From positions 1-5,868 of the forward strand of contig JAILIO010000273.1 of the NCBI GenBank assembly GCA_024695225.1: a stretch of 5,868 bases of DNA, written 5' to 3'. A program made the translations under genes and the position numbers. Positions 1-5,677 of this stretch are shown piece after piece (position 1 is the stretch's first letter; each line of letters starts with the position of its first letter). Source of the DNA: Lachnospiraceae bacterium. GTDB lineage: Bacteria; Bacillota; Clostridia; Lachnospirales; Lachnospiraceae. The notes beneath the pieces are model-generated. The model was not told the origin of the DNA. It saw only the letters and a program-made list of their open reading frames with translations, and did no database searches.

Positions 1-164
1 GAGATGAAGAGATGAATCTGTCACGACAGGACAAAGAGATCACGACAGTACAAAGAGATCACGACAGTACAAAGAGATCACGACAGTACAAAGAGATCAC
101 GACAGTACAAAGAGATCACGACAGTACAATGAGATCACGACAGTGCAATGAGATCACAACATGA
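1..164 (+). CDS. Possible 3' end of an upstream gene with a repetitive charged tail (doubtful)
   Basis: Reading from base 3, the frame is open from the window edge through the repeat array to TGA at 162-164, giving 53 residues. Because the 19-bp unit has no stop in any frame, three units encode a 19-residue period (KEITTVQRDHDSTKRSRQY) that is highly charged and polar. The other two + frames stop at 5-7 and 13-15, so an upstream gene could equally end there and leave the array non-coding. No start or Shine-Dalgarno site in the window supports an independent small gene; the in-frame ATG at 12 has no convincing ribosome binding site. I do not recognise the peptide. The entry records an open frame, not a confident gene. 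Confidence 0.15.
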   Translation, partial: DEEMNLSRQDKEITTVQRDHDSTKRSRQYKEITTVQRDHDSTMRSRQCNEITT

Positions 165-191
165 AAATGCGATTGCGTCAGGACAATGAAA
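21..191. repeat. 19-bp tandem repeat array, about nine units
   Basis: A direct repeat of period exactly 19 bp with consensus TCACGACAGTACAAAGAGA. Units begin at 21, 40, 59, 78, 97, 116, 135, 154 and 173. The units at 40, 59, 78 and 97 are identical. The unit at 21 differs at one base, 116 at one and 135 at two. Those at 154 and 173 match at only about 13 of 19 positions but keep the phase, so the array decays toward the promoter side. Each good unit carries one GATC. The unit is not a multiple of three, and on the + strand it has no stop in any frame. It is too short and has no spacers, so it is not a CRISPR. It could be an intergenic minisatellite, a protein-binding array, or the 3' end of an upstream gene. 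Confidence 0.95.
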
Positions 192-194
192 TAG

Positions 195-221
195 TTGACT
201 AATAACTGTCTGTGATATTAA
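195..221 (+). promoter_or_regulatory. Weak candidate upstream promoter
   Basis: TTGACT at 195-200 resembles a -35 box. It is followed after a short 15-bp spacer by TATTAA at 216-221, which is preceded by TG at 213-214 as in an extended -10. The -10 matches the consensus at only four of six positions and the spacer is short. It is therefore weaker than the promoter at 242-270 and may be fortuitous in AT-rich DNA. Confidence 0.3.
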
Positions 222-234
222 AATCAGCATAGAT

Positions 235-259
235 ATGTGTATTGATGTGCGTTGATGTG
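235..259 (+). repeat. Three ATGTG direct repeats at 10-bp spacing over the promoter
   Basis: ATGTG occurs at 235-239, 245-249 and 255-259, exactly 10 bp apart, about one DNA helical turn. The last two lie in the longer repeat TTGATGTG (242-249 and 252-259). They cover the -35 box and most of the spacer of the main promoter, so a protein binding them on one DNA face would affect transcription of the transporter operon. The regulator role is inference. Confidence 0.5.
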
Positions 260-270
260 TTCATTATAAT
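242..270 (+). promoter_or_regulatory. Main candidate sigma-A-type promoter of the transporter operon
   Basis: TTGATG at 242-247 (four of six against TTGACA) and a perfect TATAAT at 265-270 are separated by the optimal 17 bp. Transcription would start near 277, giving a leader of about 93 nt before the lipoprotein start codon at 370. No other promoter of this quality is visible upstream of the operon. Confidence 0.75.
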
Positions 271-277
271 AACATCG

Positions 278-355
278 ACGGACCGGGTATTATCCGGGCT
301 CATCAATGCATGTTGAAGGTTTGGATAGTGATATTGAGATCGCGATCCGGAATAT
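278..355 (+). promoter_or_regulatory. 5' leader with three short dyads, possible operator or RNA elements
   Basis: The predicted untranslated leader contains three short inverted repeats. One is CCGGG-TATTA-TCCGG at 283-297 (four GC pairs plus one G-U, five-base loop). The second is TCAA...TTGA at 303-316 around TGCATG. The third is the perfect 10-bp palindrome GATCGCGATC at 338-347, flanked by complementary ATATT (331-335) and AATAT (351-355) just before the Shine-Dalgarno site. None matches a riboswitch class I recognise; in particular the conserved core of the purine riboswitch is absent. Function as operators or RNA folds is unproven. Confidence 0.3.
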
Positions 356-362
356 AAGGAGG
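356..362 (+). promoter_or_regulatory. Ribosome binding site of the lipoprotein gene
   Basis: AAGGAGG at 356-362 is a near-perfect Shine-Dalgarno sequence. It lies 7 nt before the ATG at 370. Another ATG at 366, in a different frame, is only 3 nt away and would give a peptide of 37 residues, so the site decides the start at 370. Confidence 0.85.
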
Positions 363-369
363 AGAATGA

Positions 370-1512
370 ATGAAAAAGAAGATTATCGCATTGGTTCTTT
401 GCGGTGTCATGGCGGTCATGACTCTGGCAGGCTGCGGAGAGACGAAAACAGAAAGCGCGCCTGGGGGCGAAGGGCTTAAGATAGCCATCGTCACATCACC
501 TTCAGGAGTGGACGACGGGTCCTTTAACCAGGAGAACTACAACGGGATACTGAGCTTTATCGATGCCCATCCCGGCTCCACAGTCACCCCTGTAAATGAG
601 ACCACAGGTGACACCACCGCATGTATCAAGGCAGTCGAGGACATTGTGGCAGATTATGACGTCATAGTCTGCGACGGATTCCAGTTTGCAGGCATAGGCC
701 CTGTGGCTCAGGACAATCCCGACAAGAAGTTCATCCTTGTGGATGCTTTCCCCACCGACGCTGAGGGAAATGAGATCGAACTGGAAAATATAAACGCCAT
801 GCAGTTCAAGGAGCAGGAAGGCGGTTTCTTTGCAGGCATAGCAGCTGCCATGACATCAGACACAGAGAAGGTCGCCGTTGTCAACGGAATAGCTTATCCC
901 AGCAACGTGAACTATCAGTACGGTTTCATGTCCGGGGTCAATTACAGCAACAAGCACTTCGGCACAAAGGCTGAGATCGTGGAACTTCCTTCCTATGCGG
1001 GAACCGATGTGACAGGCGCAAATGTAGGCGGCAACTATGTCGGAAACTTTGCCGATCCTGCCACAGGAAAGGTCATAGGAGATGCCCTTATTAAAGAAGG
1101 CTGTGATGTGATCTTTGTGGCTGCCGGCGGTTCCGGAAACGGCGTGTTCACCGCAGTGAAGGAAAGCCCTGAAGCTGATTATGTCATAGGCTGTGATACC
1201 GACCAGTTCAACGACGGCGTGAACGGGGAAGAGAATGTGGTACTGACTTCTGCCCTTAAGGTTATGGGCGTAAATGACAAGCGTGTGCTTGAAACTGTCC
1301 TGGACGGCTCCTTCAAAGGCGGAAACTTCACACTTGGAGCAGACACGGATTCTACAGGTTACGTGAGCAAAACAGACAGATGCCAGCTTGATTCCTCTGT
1401 GATCGAGAAGCTGGACAAGGCTTATGCCCTTGTAAAAGAAGGCAAGATCGTTCCGGCAGCGAACTTCAATGGTCTCACACCGGACAATTTCACCGGTTTG
1501 GATGCACAGTAA
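370..1512 (+). CDS. nupN: BMP/PnrA-family substrate-binding lipoprotein of a nucleoside-type ABC importer
   Basis: This is a 380-residue extracellular lipoprotein that would bind a nucleoside or similar ligand and hand it to the downstream permeases. The N-terminus (MKKK, then a hydrophobic stretch) ends in a lipobox LAGC, with the lipidated cysteine at residue 22, followed by a short polar linker. The rest matches the BMP fold (Pfam Bmp, PF02608): VDDGSFNQ at 47-54 (the family's D-D-x-S-F-N ligand region), FKEQEGGFFAG at 146-156, VAAGGSGNGVF at 250-260, and IGCDTDQ at 273-279, the counterpart of the family's IGvDsDQ. Length is typical of the family. The start at 370 is supported by AAGGAGG 7 nt upstream and by the signal peptide. 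The gene is first in the operon and is followed by a terminator. Characterised members bind purine nucleosides (Treponema PnrA) or serve guanosine uptake (B. subtilis NupN); the exact ligand here is inferred, and autoinducer or other ligands cannot be excluded. Confidence 0.93.
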   Translation: MKKKIIALVLCGVMAVMTLAGCGETKTESAPGGEGLKIAIVTSPSGVDDGSFNQENYNGILSFIDAHPGSTVTPVNETTGDTTACIKAVEDIVADYDVIVCDGFQFAGIGPVAQDNPDKKFILVDAFPTDAEGNEIELENINAMQFKEQEGGFFAGIAAAMTSDTEKVAVVNGIAYPSNVNYQYGFMSGVNYSNKHFGTKAEIVELPSYAGTDVTGANVGGNYVGNFADPATGKVIGDALIKEGCDVIFVAAGGSGNGVFTAVKESPEADYVIGCDTDQFNDGVNGEENVVLTSALKVMGVNDKRVLETVLDGSFKGGNFTLGADTDSTGYVSKTDRCQLDSSVIEKLDKAYALVKEGKIVPAANFNGLTPDNFTGLDAQ

Positions 1513-1523
1513 TCGTTAAAGGC

Positions 1524-1567
1524 GACCGGCGGCGAAACCTGTTTTCGTCGCCGGTCTTGTTGTTTTT
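1524..1567 (+). terminator. Intrinsic terminator/attenuator between lipoprotein and ATPase genes
   Basis: A 14-bp stem (1524-1537 paired with 1543-1556, one G-U pair at 1532/1548) closes a five-base loop and is followed by the T-rich tract TTGTTGTTTTT at 1557-1567. It is a strong intrinsic terminator by form. Only 11 nt separate it from the next start codon, leaving no room for a promoter. Downstream genes therefore need read-through or a promoter hidden inside the lipoprotein gene. Such a site would make the binding protein more abundant than the membrane components, and could also protect the upstream mRNA's 3' end. Confidence 0.9.
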
Positions 1568-1573
1568 GAGGGG
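1568..1573 (+). promoter_or_regulatory. Ribosome binding site directly abutting the terminator
   Basis: GAGGGG at 1568-1573 lies 5 nt before the ATG at 1579 and begins at the base right after the terminator's T-tract. It sets the ATPase start. The stem-loop sits close enough that ribosome loading and the hairpin could interfere with each other. Confidence 0.7.
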
Positions 1574-1578
1574 TAAAG

Positions 1579-3126
1579 ATGGGAGATTCCGAATACATCA
1601 TAGAGATGAAACATATCACCAAGAGTTTTCCCGGTGTGGTTGCGAATAATGATGTATCAATCAGCATAAAACAGGGTGAGATATATGCTCTCCTCGGGGA
1701 AAACGGCGCCGGCAAATCAACCATTATGAGCATACTCTTTGGTATGTATGAGCCGGACTCGGGCGAGATATACATCAGGGGAAAGAAAGAGCGCATTTCG
1801 TCCCCCAGGTATGCCACAAAGCTTGGCATTGGAATGGTGCATCAGCACTTTAAACTTGTATCAAACTATACTGTAACCGAGAATATAATCCTGGGAATGG
1901 AACCGCAGAATAAACTCTTCGGCTTTATTCCCAGAGTCGATATAAAGAAGGCAAATAGGGATATAGCCGAACTGTCGGAGCGCTACGGTCTTAAAGTTGA
2001 TCCCACCTCCGTCATAAGCGATCTGAATGTTTCCACACAGCAGCGCGTGGAGATCCTGAAGATGCTTTACAGGGAAGCGGATATCCTTATTTTCGATGAG
2101 CCCACCGCAGTCCTCACGCCCCAGGAGATAGAATCCCTACTGGAGATCATAAGGAGTCTTCGGGATGCGGGGAAGACCATAATCATCATCACCCATAAGC
2201 TTGAGGAAATAAAGGCAATAGCAGACCGCTGCGCCATACTCAACAGGGGGAAGCTGATAGATGTCAGAGAAGTAAAGGATACCAGTACCGCCGAGATGGC
2301 GAATCTCATGGTGGGAAGGAAGGTCACATTTACCGTGGATAAGACAGAGGCTGATCCCGGGAATGTGGTCCTCAGAGTGGAAGATCTCTCCGTGAAGGAT
2401 GAGATGGGACATGAAGCCGTAAAGGATGTCTCCTTTGAGATACGTTCAGGCGAGATATTTGCACTGGCAGGGGTTTCCGGCAACGGTCAGAACGAACTGG
2501 TGGATGCCATCGCCGGACTGAAGAAAGCTGAAAAAGGACATATTTTCCTGAATGACAAAGACATAACGGAAAGCACCGTGAGAGAGAGGATAGAGAGCGG
2601 ACTCGCCTATGTGCCGGAGGACAGGCAGAATGTGGGTCTGGTCATGGGTTATACGCTCAAGGACAACCTGGTGCTGAAGGATTATTACACGGATAAATAT
2701 TCCAGTCGGACCGTCATAAAAGACGAAGCCAAAGCGGAAAACGGCACCAGGCTCATACAGGAGTACGACATAAGGAGCGGTAAGGGAAATGATACCATCG
2801 TGAGTTCCATGTCCGGCGGAAATCAGCAGAAAGCCATAATAGCAAGAGAGATCGAGATGAACGGCAGGGTGGTTATTTTCATGCAGCCCACCAGAGGACT
2901 GGATGTGGGAGCCATATCCAATATCCACAAGCAGATAATAGATGAGAGGGACAGAGGGGCAGCAGTCCTTTTGATCTCCCTTGAACTGGACGAGGTCATG
3001 AACTGCGCCGATACCATAGGAGTCATATTTGACGGCAGGATAAACAGGATAGCCAAGGCCTCCGAGCTCACTGTGGAGGAAGTGGGCAGGTTCATGATGG
3101 GCGTTGAAAAGGGGGGTGAGAGCTGA
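1579..3126 (+). CDS. nupO: Double-domain ABC ATPase of the BMP-family nucleoside importer
   Basis: A 515-residue cytoplasmic protein with two fused ABC ATPase domains that drives import through the two downstream permeases. Domain 1 has Walker A GENGAGKST (40-48), Q-loop glutamine 89, Walker B ILIFDEP (169-175, catalytic Glu174) and switch His206. Its signature reads LNVSTQQR (149-156) instead of the usual LSVGxQQR. Domain 2 has a degenerate Walker A GVSGNGQNE (298-306, Gln in place of Lys), the family motif PEDR (346-349), a good signature MSGGNQQK (411-418) and Walker B VVIFMQPTRGLD (431-442) lacking the catalytic Glu. Weak domain-2 Walker motifs are normal for this family and for sugar relatives such as RbsA; the altered domain-1 signature is less usual. 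Length is standard. The start follows GAGGGG by 5 nt, and the stop overlaps the next start by one base. B. subtilis NupO is the closest known counterpart by order and architecture; the substrate is inferred. Confidence 0.95.
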   Translation: MGDSEYIIEMKHITKSFPGVVANNDVSISIKQGEIYALLGENGAGKSTIMSILFGMYEPDSGEIYIRGKKERISSPRYATKLGIGMVHQHFKLVSNYTVTENIILGMEPQNKLFGFIPRVDIKKANRDIAELSERYGLKVDPTSVISDLNVSTQQRVEILKMLYREADILIFDEPTAVLTPQEIESLLEIIRSLRDAGKTIIIITHKLEEIKAIADRCAILNRGKLIDVREVKDTSTAEMANLMVGRKVTFTVDKTEADPGNVVLRVEDLSVKDEMGHEAVKDVSFEIRSGEIFALAGVSGNGQNELVDAIAGLKKAEKGHIFLNDKDITESTVRERIESGLAYVPEDRQNVGLVMGYTLKDNLVLKDYYTDKYSSRTVIKDEAKAENGTRLIQEYDIRSGKGNDTIVSSMSGGNQQKAIIAREIEMNGRVVIFMQPTRGLDVGAISNIHKQIIDERDRGAAVLLISLELDEVMNCADTIGVIFDGRINRIAKASELTVEEVGRFMMGVEKGGES

Positions 3127-4250
3127 TGAAACGTTTCCTGGTAAAATTATTGGGCGGAAAAGAATATCAGATGCTCAGAATTTCTATTTTTTCCATTGTG
3201 CTGGGGCTTTTGGCCGGCGCTGTCATTCTGCTCCTCATAGGAGAAAATCCCCTTGCAGCGTATATGAACCTCCTGCAGGGTTCCGGGCTGCTTCCCAAGC
3301 GTTCCTACGCAGGTAAGCAGAACATGTTCACGGATTTTGTCCAGCTGCTGGACGCCATGACGCCCATGGTGTTCGCATCACTTTCCGTGGCGGTGGCCTT
3401 GAAGGGCGGCCTTTTCAATATAGGCGTGTCCGGGATGATGATGGCATCCGGATTTGTTGCTTCAGTCCTGGTGGGTTACTCTTCACTTGCAGCTCCCATT
3501 GCAAAACCCCTTGTTCTCCTGATCGGTATAGTGACAGGGGCCTTTGTGGGATCCCTCATCGGTTGGCTCAAATATAAATTCAACATAAATGAAGTCGTGT
3601 CAGCCATAATGATCAATTACATCCTGATGTATGTGATCACATTCTTCATAAATTCTTACTATGTGGACGCGGTGTCCAGGCAGAGTAAGCTCATCGGGGA
3701 ATCCGCCAGGCTCACCCTTGTGGATGTGAGAGCCATGGGGCTCAAGTTCAATATCCCACTGGCCTTTGTGCTGGCCATAATAGCAGCCTTTGTGATCAGG
3801 TTCTTAATGGACAGGACAACCCTTGGGTATGAGATCAAAGCGGTGGGACTCAGCCGAAGCGCCGCTTCCTACGCGGGTATAAACATAGGGCGAAACATAC
3901 TGACCACCATGATGCTGTCGGGAGCTCTTGCGGGACTTGCAGGGGTCACTTATTTCTGCGGATACATGGGCACCATCCAGCCCGGCGTCATCCCCAGCAT
4001 GGGTTTCAACGCCATTGCGGTGGCTCTTCTCGGCAACAGCAACCCGGTGGGATGCATTTTTGCATCCTTCCTGATAACCATCATAACAAGGGGTTCCATC
4101 TACATGTCATCCCAACAGGGGGTTGAGATTGAACTTGCGGATGTGATCACCGCCATCATCCTGATATTTGCGGCATGCAGTGAATTTTTCAGGATGTATG
4201 TGTCGAGACTGGAACAGGAGATCCTGGCAAACAGCCAAAGCGTTGAATGA
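3126..4250 (+). CDS. nupP: ABC importer permease, first BMP-family membrane subunit
   Basis: A 374-residue inner-membrane protein of the BPD_transp_2 permease family (PF02653), one half of the translocation channel. Hydrophobic segments are visible near residues 18-39, 75-92, 105-118, 126-149, 155-176, 210-228, 260-279, 292-323 (probably two) and 336-355. Recognisable family blocks are LKGGLFNIG (92-100), the cytoplasmic coupling region TTLGYEIKAVGLSRSAASYA (231-250), and LSGALAGLAG (264-273). The conserved NIGxEGQ block reads NIGVSGM (98-104), so both the Glu and the Gln are missing. The ATG at 3126 overlaps the ATPase stop TGA by one base (TGATG), with G-rich GGGGTGAG just upstream, which predicts translational coupling. 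It is longer than its partner because of the N-terminal helix and an extracytoplasmic loop at about 40-75, as is usual for the NupP-type subunit. Substrate specificity cannot be read from the sequence. Confidence 0.92.
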   Translation: MKRFLVKLLGGKEYQMLRISIFSIVLGLLAGAVILLLIGENPLAAYMNLLQGSGLLPKRSYAGKQNMFTDFVQLLDAMTPMVFASLSVAVALKGGLFNIGVSGMMMASGFVASVLVGYSSLAAPIAKPLVLLIGIVTGAFVGSLIGWLKYKFNINEVVSAIMINYILMYVITFFINSYYVDAVSRQSKLIGESARLTLVDVRAMGLKFNIPLAFVLAIIAAFVIRFLMDRTTLGYEIKAVGLSRSAASYAGINIGRNILTTMMLSGALAGLAGVTYFCGYMGTIQPGVIPSMGFNAIAVALLGNSNPVGCIFASFLITIITRGSIYMSSQQGVEIELADVITAIILIFAACSEFFRMYVSRLEQEILANSQSVE

Positions 4251-4274
4251 GGTTGAGATAAGGAGAACTTTTCA

Positions 4275-5237
4275 ATGATTGATACGATCATTATCGAAGG
4301 ACTGGCCTTTGCACTGCCCATGTTCATAATGGCCATAGGCGGTATATTCAGTGAAAAGAGCGGCATAACGAATCTGGCCATAGAAGGCTTACAGGGATTT
4401 GGAGCTTTTGCGGGAGCTTTTGCCGCAGTGATCACCATGGGCATGGTGAGCGCCGGGTCCCAGATCCCTTATTATGTATCCTTTATAGCAGCGGTGCTGG
4501 GAGGTATGCTCTACGCCCTCCTGCATGTCATGCTGTGTATAAGGTTCAAGGCCAATCAGGTCATAAGCGGCGTGGTTGTGAACATGCTGGCCATGGCACT
4601 TACGAGCTTCCTCACAAAGCGCATAAATGAAGCCCTGTTTGGCGCAAAATCCGACAAATTTATACTGGATACAAGCATGAGATTCACCGTCCCCGGCATT
4701 TCAAAGATACCGGTGCTGGGGGCTGTGATTAAAAGCGTTTATCCCTTTGAGATCATTATCCTGGTGGTGGCCTTCATCGCCTGGTTTGTCATGTACAAGA
4801 CACCCTACGGCATGCACCTGAGGGCCTGCGGCGACAATCCACAGGCGGCTGATGCGGCCGGCATCGATGTGTACAAGGTCAGGACCTGGGCAGTTATTTT
4901 TTCGGGGGGGCTGTCTGCCATAGGGGGTATGAGCTACGCCTATTCCATATCCGCAAACTTTTCTCCCAGCATTTACTTGGGGTTTGGTTATCTCGCCATA
5001 GCCGCCCTTATTTTCGGAAACTGGTCTATCCTTCCGACTTTCGGGGCATGCCTGTTGTTCGGCTTTGCCAGAAGCGGAGGGCAGGTGCTCATACAGCATC
5101 TCGGCATGCCTTCCACATACAATGACCTTGTAAGGACCCTTCCCTATGTGGTGACTCTGCTGCTTTTGGTGTTCTTCAGCAAGAACAACAGAAGCCCCCG
5201 CGCCCTGGGTGAGATTTACGACAAGGGGAAGAGATGA
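4275..5237 (+). CDS. nupQ: ABC importer permease, second BMP-family membrane subunit
   Basis: A 320-residue inner-membrane protein of the same permease family, expected to pair with the preceding permease. Family landmarks are FSEKSGITNLAIEGLQGFGA (25-44, retaining the conserved Glu-Gly that the partner lacks), the coupling region TPYGMHLRACGDNPQAADAA (176-195) followed by GIDVYKVRTWA, and FSGGLSAIGG (209-218). Multiple hydrophobic helices occur throughout, including about 6-24, 36-58, 66-89, 97-113, 158-174, 205-222, 236-262 and 287-302. AAGGAG at 4260-4265 lies 9 nt before the ATG, and the gap to the previous gene is 24 nt with no terminator. Its stop overlaps the next gene's first ATG (ATGA). 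Codons for S-G-G at about residues 210-212 create a run of seven G after six T, a possible slippage site. Length and order match B. subtilis NupQ. Confidence 0.93.
   Translation: MIDTIIIEGLAFALPMFIMAIGGIFSEKSGITNLAIEGLQGFGAFAGAFAAVITMGMVSAGSQIPYYVSFIAAVLGGMLYALLHVMLCIRFKANQVISGVVVNMLAMALTSFLTKRINEALFGAKSDKFILDTSMRFTVPGISKIPVLGAVIKSVYPFEIIILVVAFIAWFVMYKTPYGMHLRACGDNPQAADAAGIDVYKVRTWAVIFSGGLSAIGGMSYAYSISANFSPSIYLGFGYLAIAALIFGNWSILPTFGACLLFGFARSGGQVLIQHLGMPSTYNDLVRTLPYVVTLLLLVFFSKNNRSPRALGEIYDKGKR
5224..5229 (+). promoter_or_regulatory. Ribosome binding site serving two adjacent ATGs
   Basis: AGGGGA at 5224-5229 lies inside the end of the second permease gene. It is 4 nt from the ATG at 5234 and 7 nt from the ATG at 5237. 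Spacing favours the second ATG; the first gives the tighter ATGA overlap. The products differ by one methionine. Confidence 0.55.
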
Positions 5238-5677
5238 TGAGATCTGCAAGGATCATAAGGGTATGTTCCATAGTGGTAATGATCGTGATCATCATTTTGT
5301 CGGTGGTCGGGGGCATTATCATCGTTCAGTCAAAGGAATGGACAGGGCTCCTGATACCCGTGATATGGGCCGCCGGGGTCATAGCCGCCGTCATGCTGAA
5401 TGCATTCTTTCAGGGTTTTGCTGATCTGATCGACAACACATATGCCTGCGCCTGCGCTCTTAAGGGTGAAGATGAAGGGGAAGGATCCGAAGAAACCGGT
5501 GATGAGGAAATAACAGGTTCAAATCTTGCTGAAATTAAAGCCGGAGGCACACAGGAGCAGACGGCGGATACCGAAAAACCTGAGAAATACAGTTACGCAA
5601 AGGAACTGCTGGACAAGGGCCTGATCGATCAGGAAGAATACGAAGAGATGTTAAAAAAGGAATCCAATGGTATTTAA
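5234..5677 (+). CDS. Two-helix membrane protein with acidic linker and SHOCT-like C-terminus
   Basis: A 147-residue protein (146 if the second ATG at 5237 is used). Two hydrophobic helices at about 8-31 and 37-60 are joined by a short polar turn, so both ends probably face the same side. Then come a YACAC motif (70-74), an acidic low-complexity linker (nine Asp/Glu among residues 79-92) and a predicted helical tail YSYAKELLDKGLIDQEEYEE (119-138). That tail resembles the SHOCT domain (PF09851), whose pattern is L..L.d.G.It.eEFe..K..L. SHOCT segments are found at the ends of many bacterial proteins and are thought to mediate oligomerisation; no catalytic role is known to me. The gene overlaps the permease by 4 nt and the next gene by 11 nt, so it is in the operon and probably translationally coupled. 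It is not a standard subunit of the importer. A role as accessory or regulatory membrane protein is only inference. Confidence 0.85.
   Translation: MMRSARIIRVCSIVVMIVIIILSVVGGIIIVQSKEWTGLLIPVIWAAGVIAAVMLNAFFQGFADLIDNTYACACALKGEDEGEGSEETGDEEITGSNLAEIKAGGTQEQTADTEKPEKYSYAKELLDKGLIDQEEYEEMLKKESNGI
5656..5661 (+). promoter_or_regulatory. Ribosome binding site inside the preceding gene
   Basis: AAAGGA at 5656-5661 lies 5 nt before the ATG at 5667 and within the last codons of the SHOCT-like gene. It supports the start of the truncated gene that runs off the window. Confidence 0.65.

Noticed and set aside
21..191. CRISPR array
   Set aside because: Units are directly adjacent at 19 bp with no spacers, and no cas gene is present.
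21..191. Iteron-type plasmid origin
   Set aside because: Repeat length fits, but there is no replication initiator gene, no clear DnaA box or AT-rich unwinding region paired with the array, and the surroundings are an ordinary transporter operon.
265..355. Purine riboswitch in the leader
   Set aside because: The region is near a TATAAT and has a CCGG hairpin, but the conserved core of that riboswitch (including the TTTCTACC segment) is absent, and the hairpin arrangement does not fit.
366..479. Small upstream ORF starting at ATG 366, overlapping the lipoprotein start
   Set aside because: It is only 3 nt from the Shine-Dalgarno site, encodes 37 unremarkable residues in another frame of the signal-peptide region, and the ATG at 370 has ideal spacing.
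303..494. Minus-strand open frame of 63 codons
   Set aside because: It is the antisense shadow of the lipoprotein start and leader, with no ribosome binding site or family resemblance.
2067..2928. Several minus-strand open frames inside the ATPase gene (also at 1422-1829 and 2823-3095)
   Set aside because: They lie opposite a confidently identified gene, overlap one another, and show no recognisable domains or translation signals.
3104..3316. Alternative + frame of 70 codons at the start of the first permease
   Set aside because: It overlaps the permease's first helix in another frame and lacks family similarity.
4701..5249. Minus-strand open frame of 182 codons opposite the second permease
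   Set aside because: The + strand frame is a clear permease with family motifs; the antisense product is low-complexity and shows no domain.
5209..5424. Alternative + frame of 71 codons overlapping the permease end and the SHOCT-like gene
   Set aside because: It is out of frame with both genes and rich in His, Arg and Gly with no domain, while the frame from 5234 gives a coherent two-helix protein.
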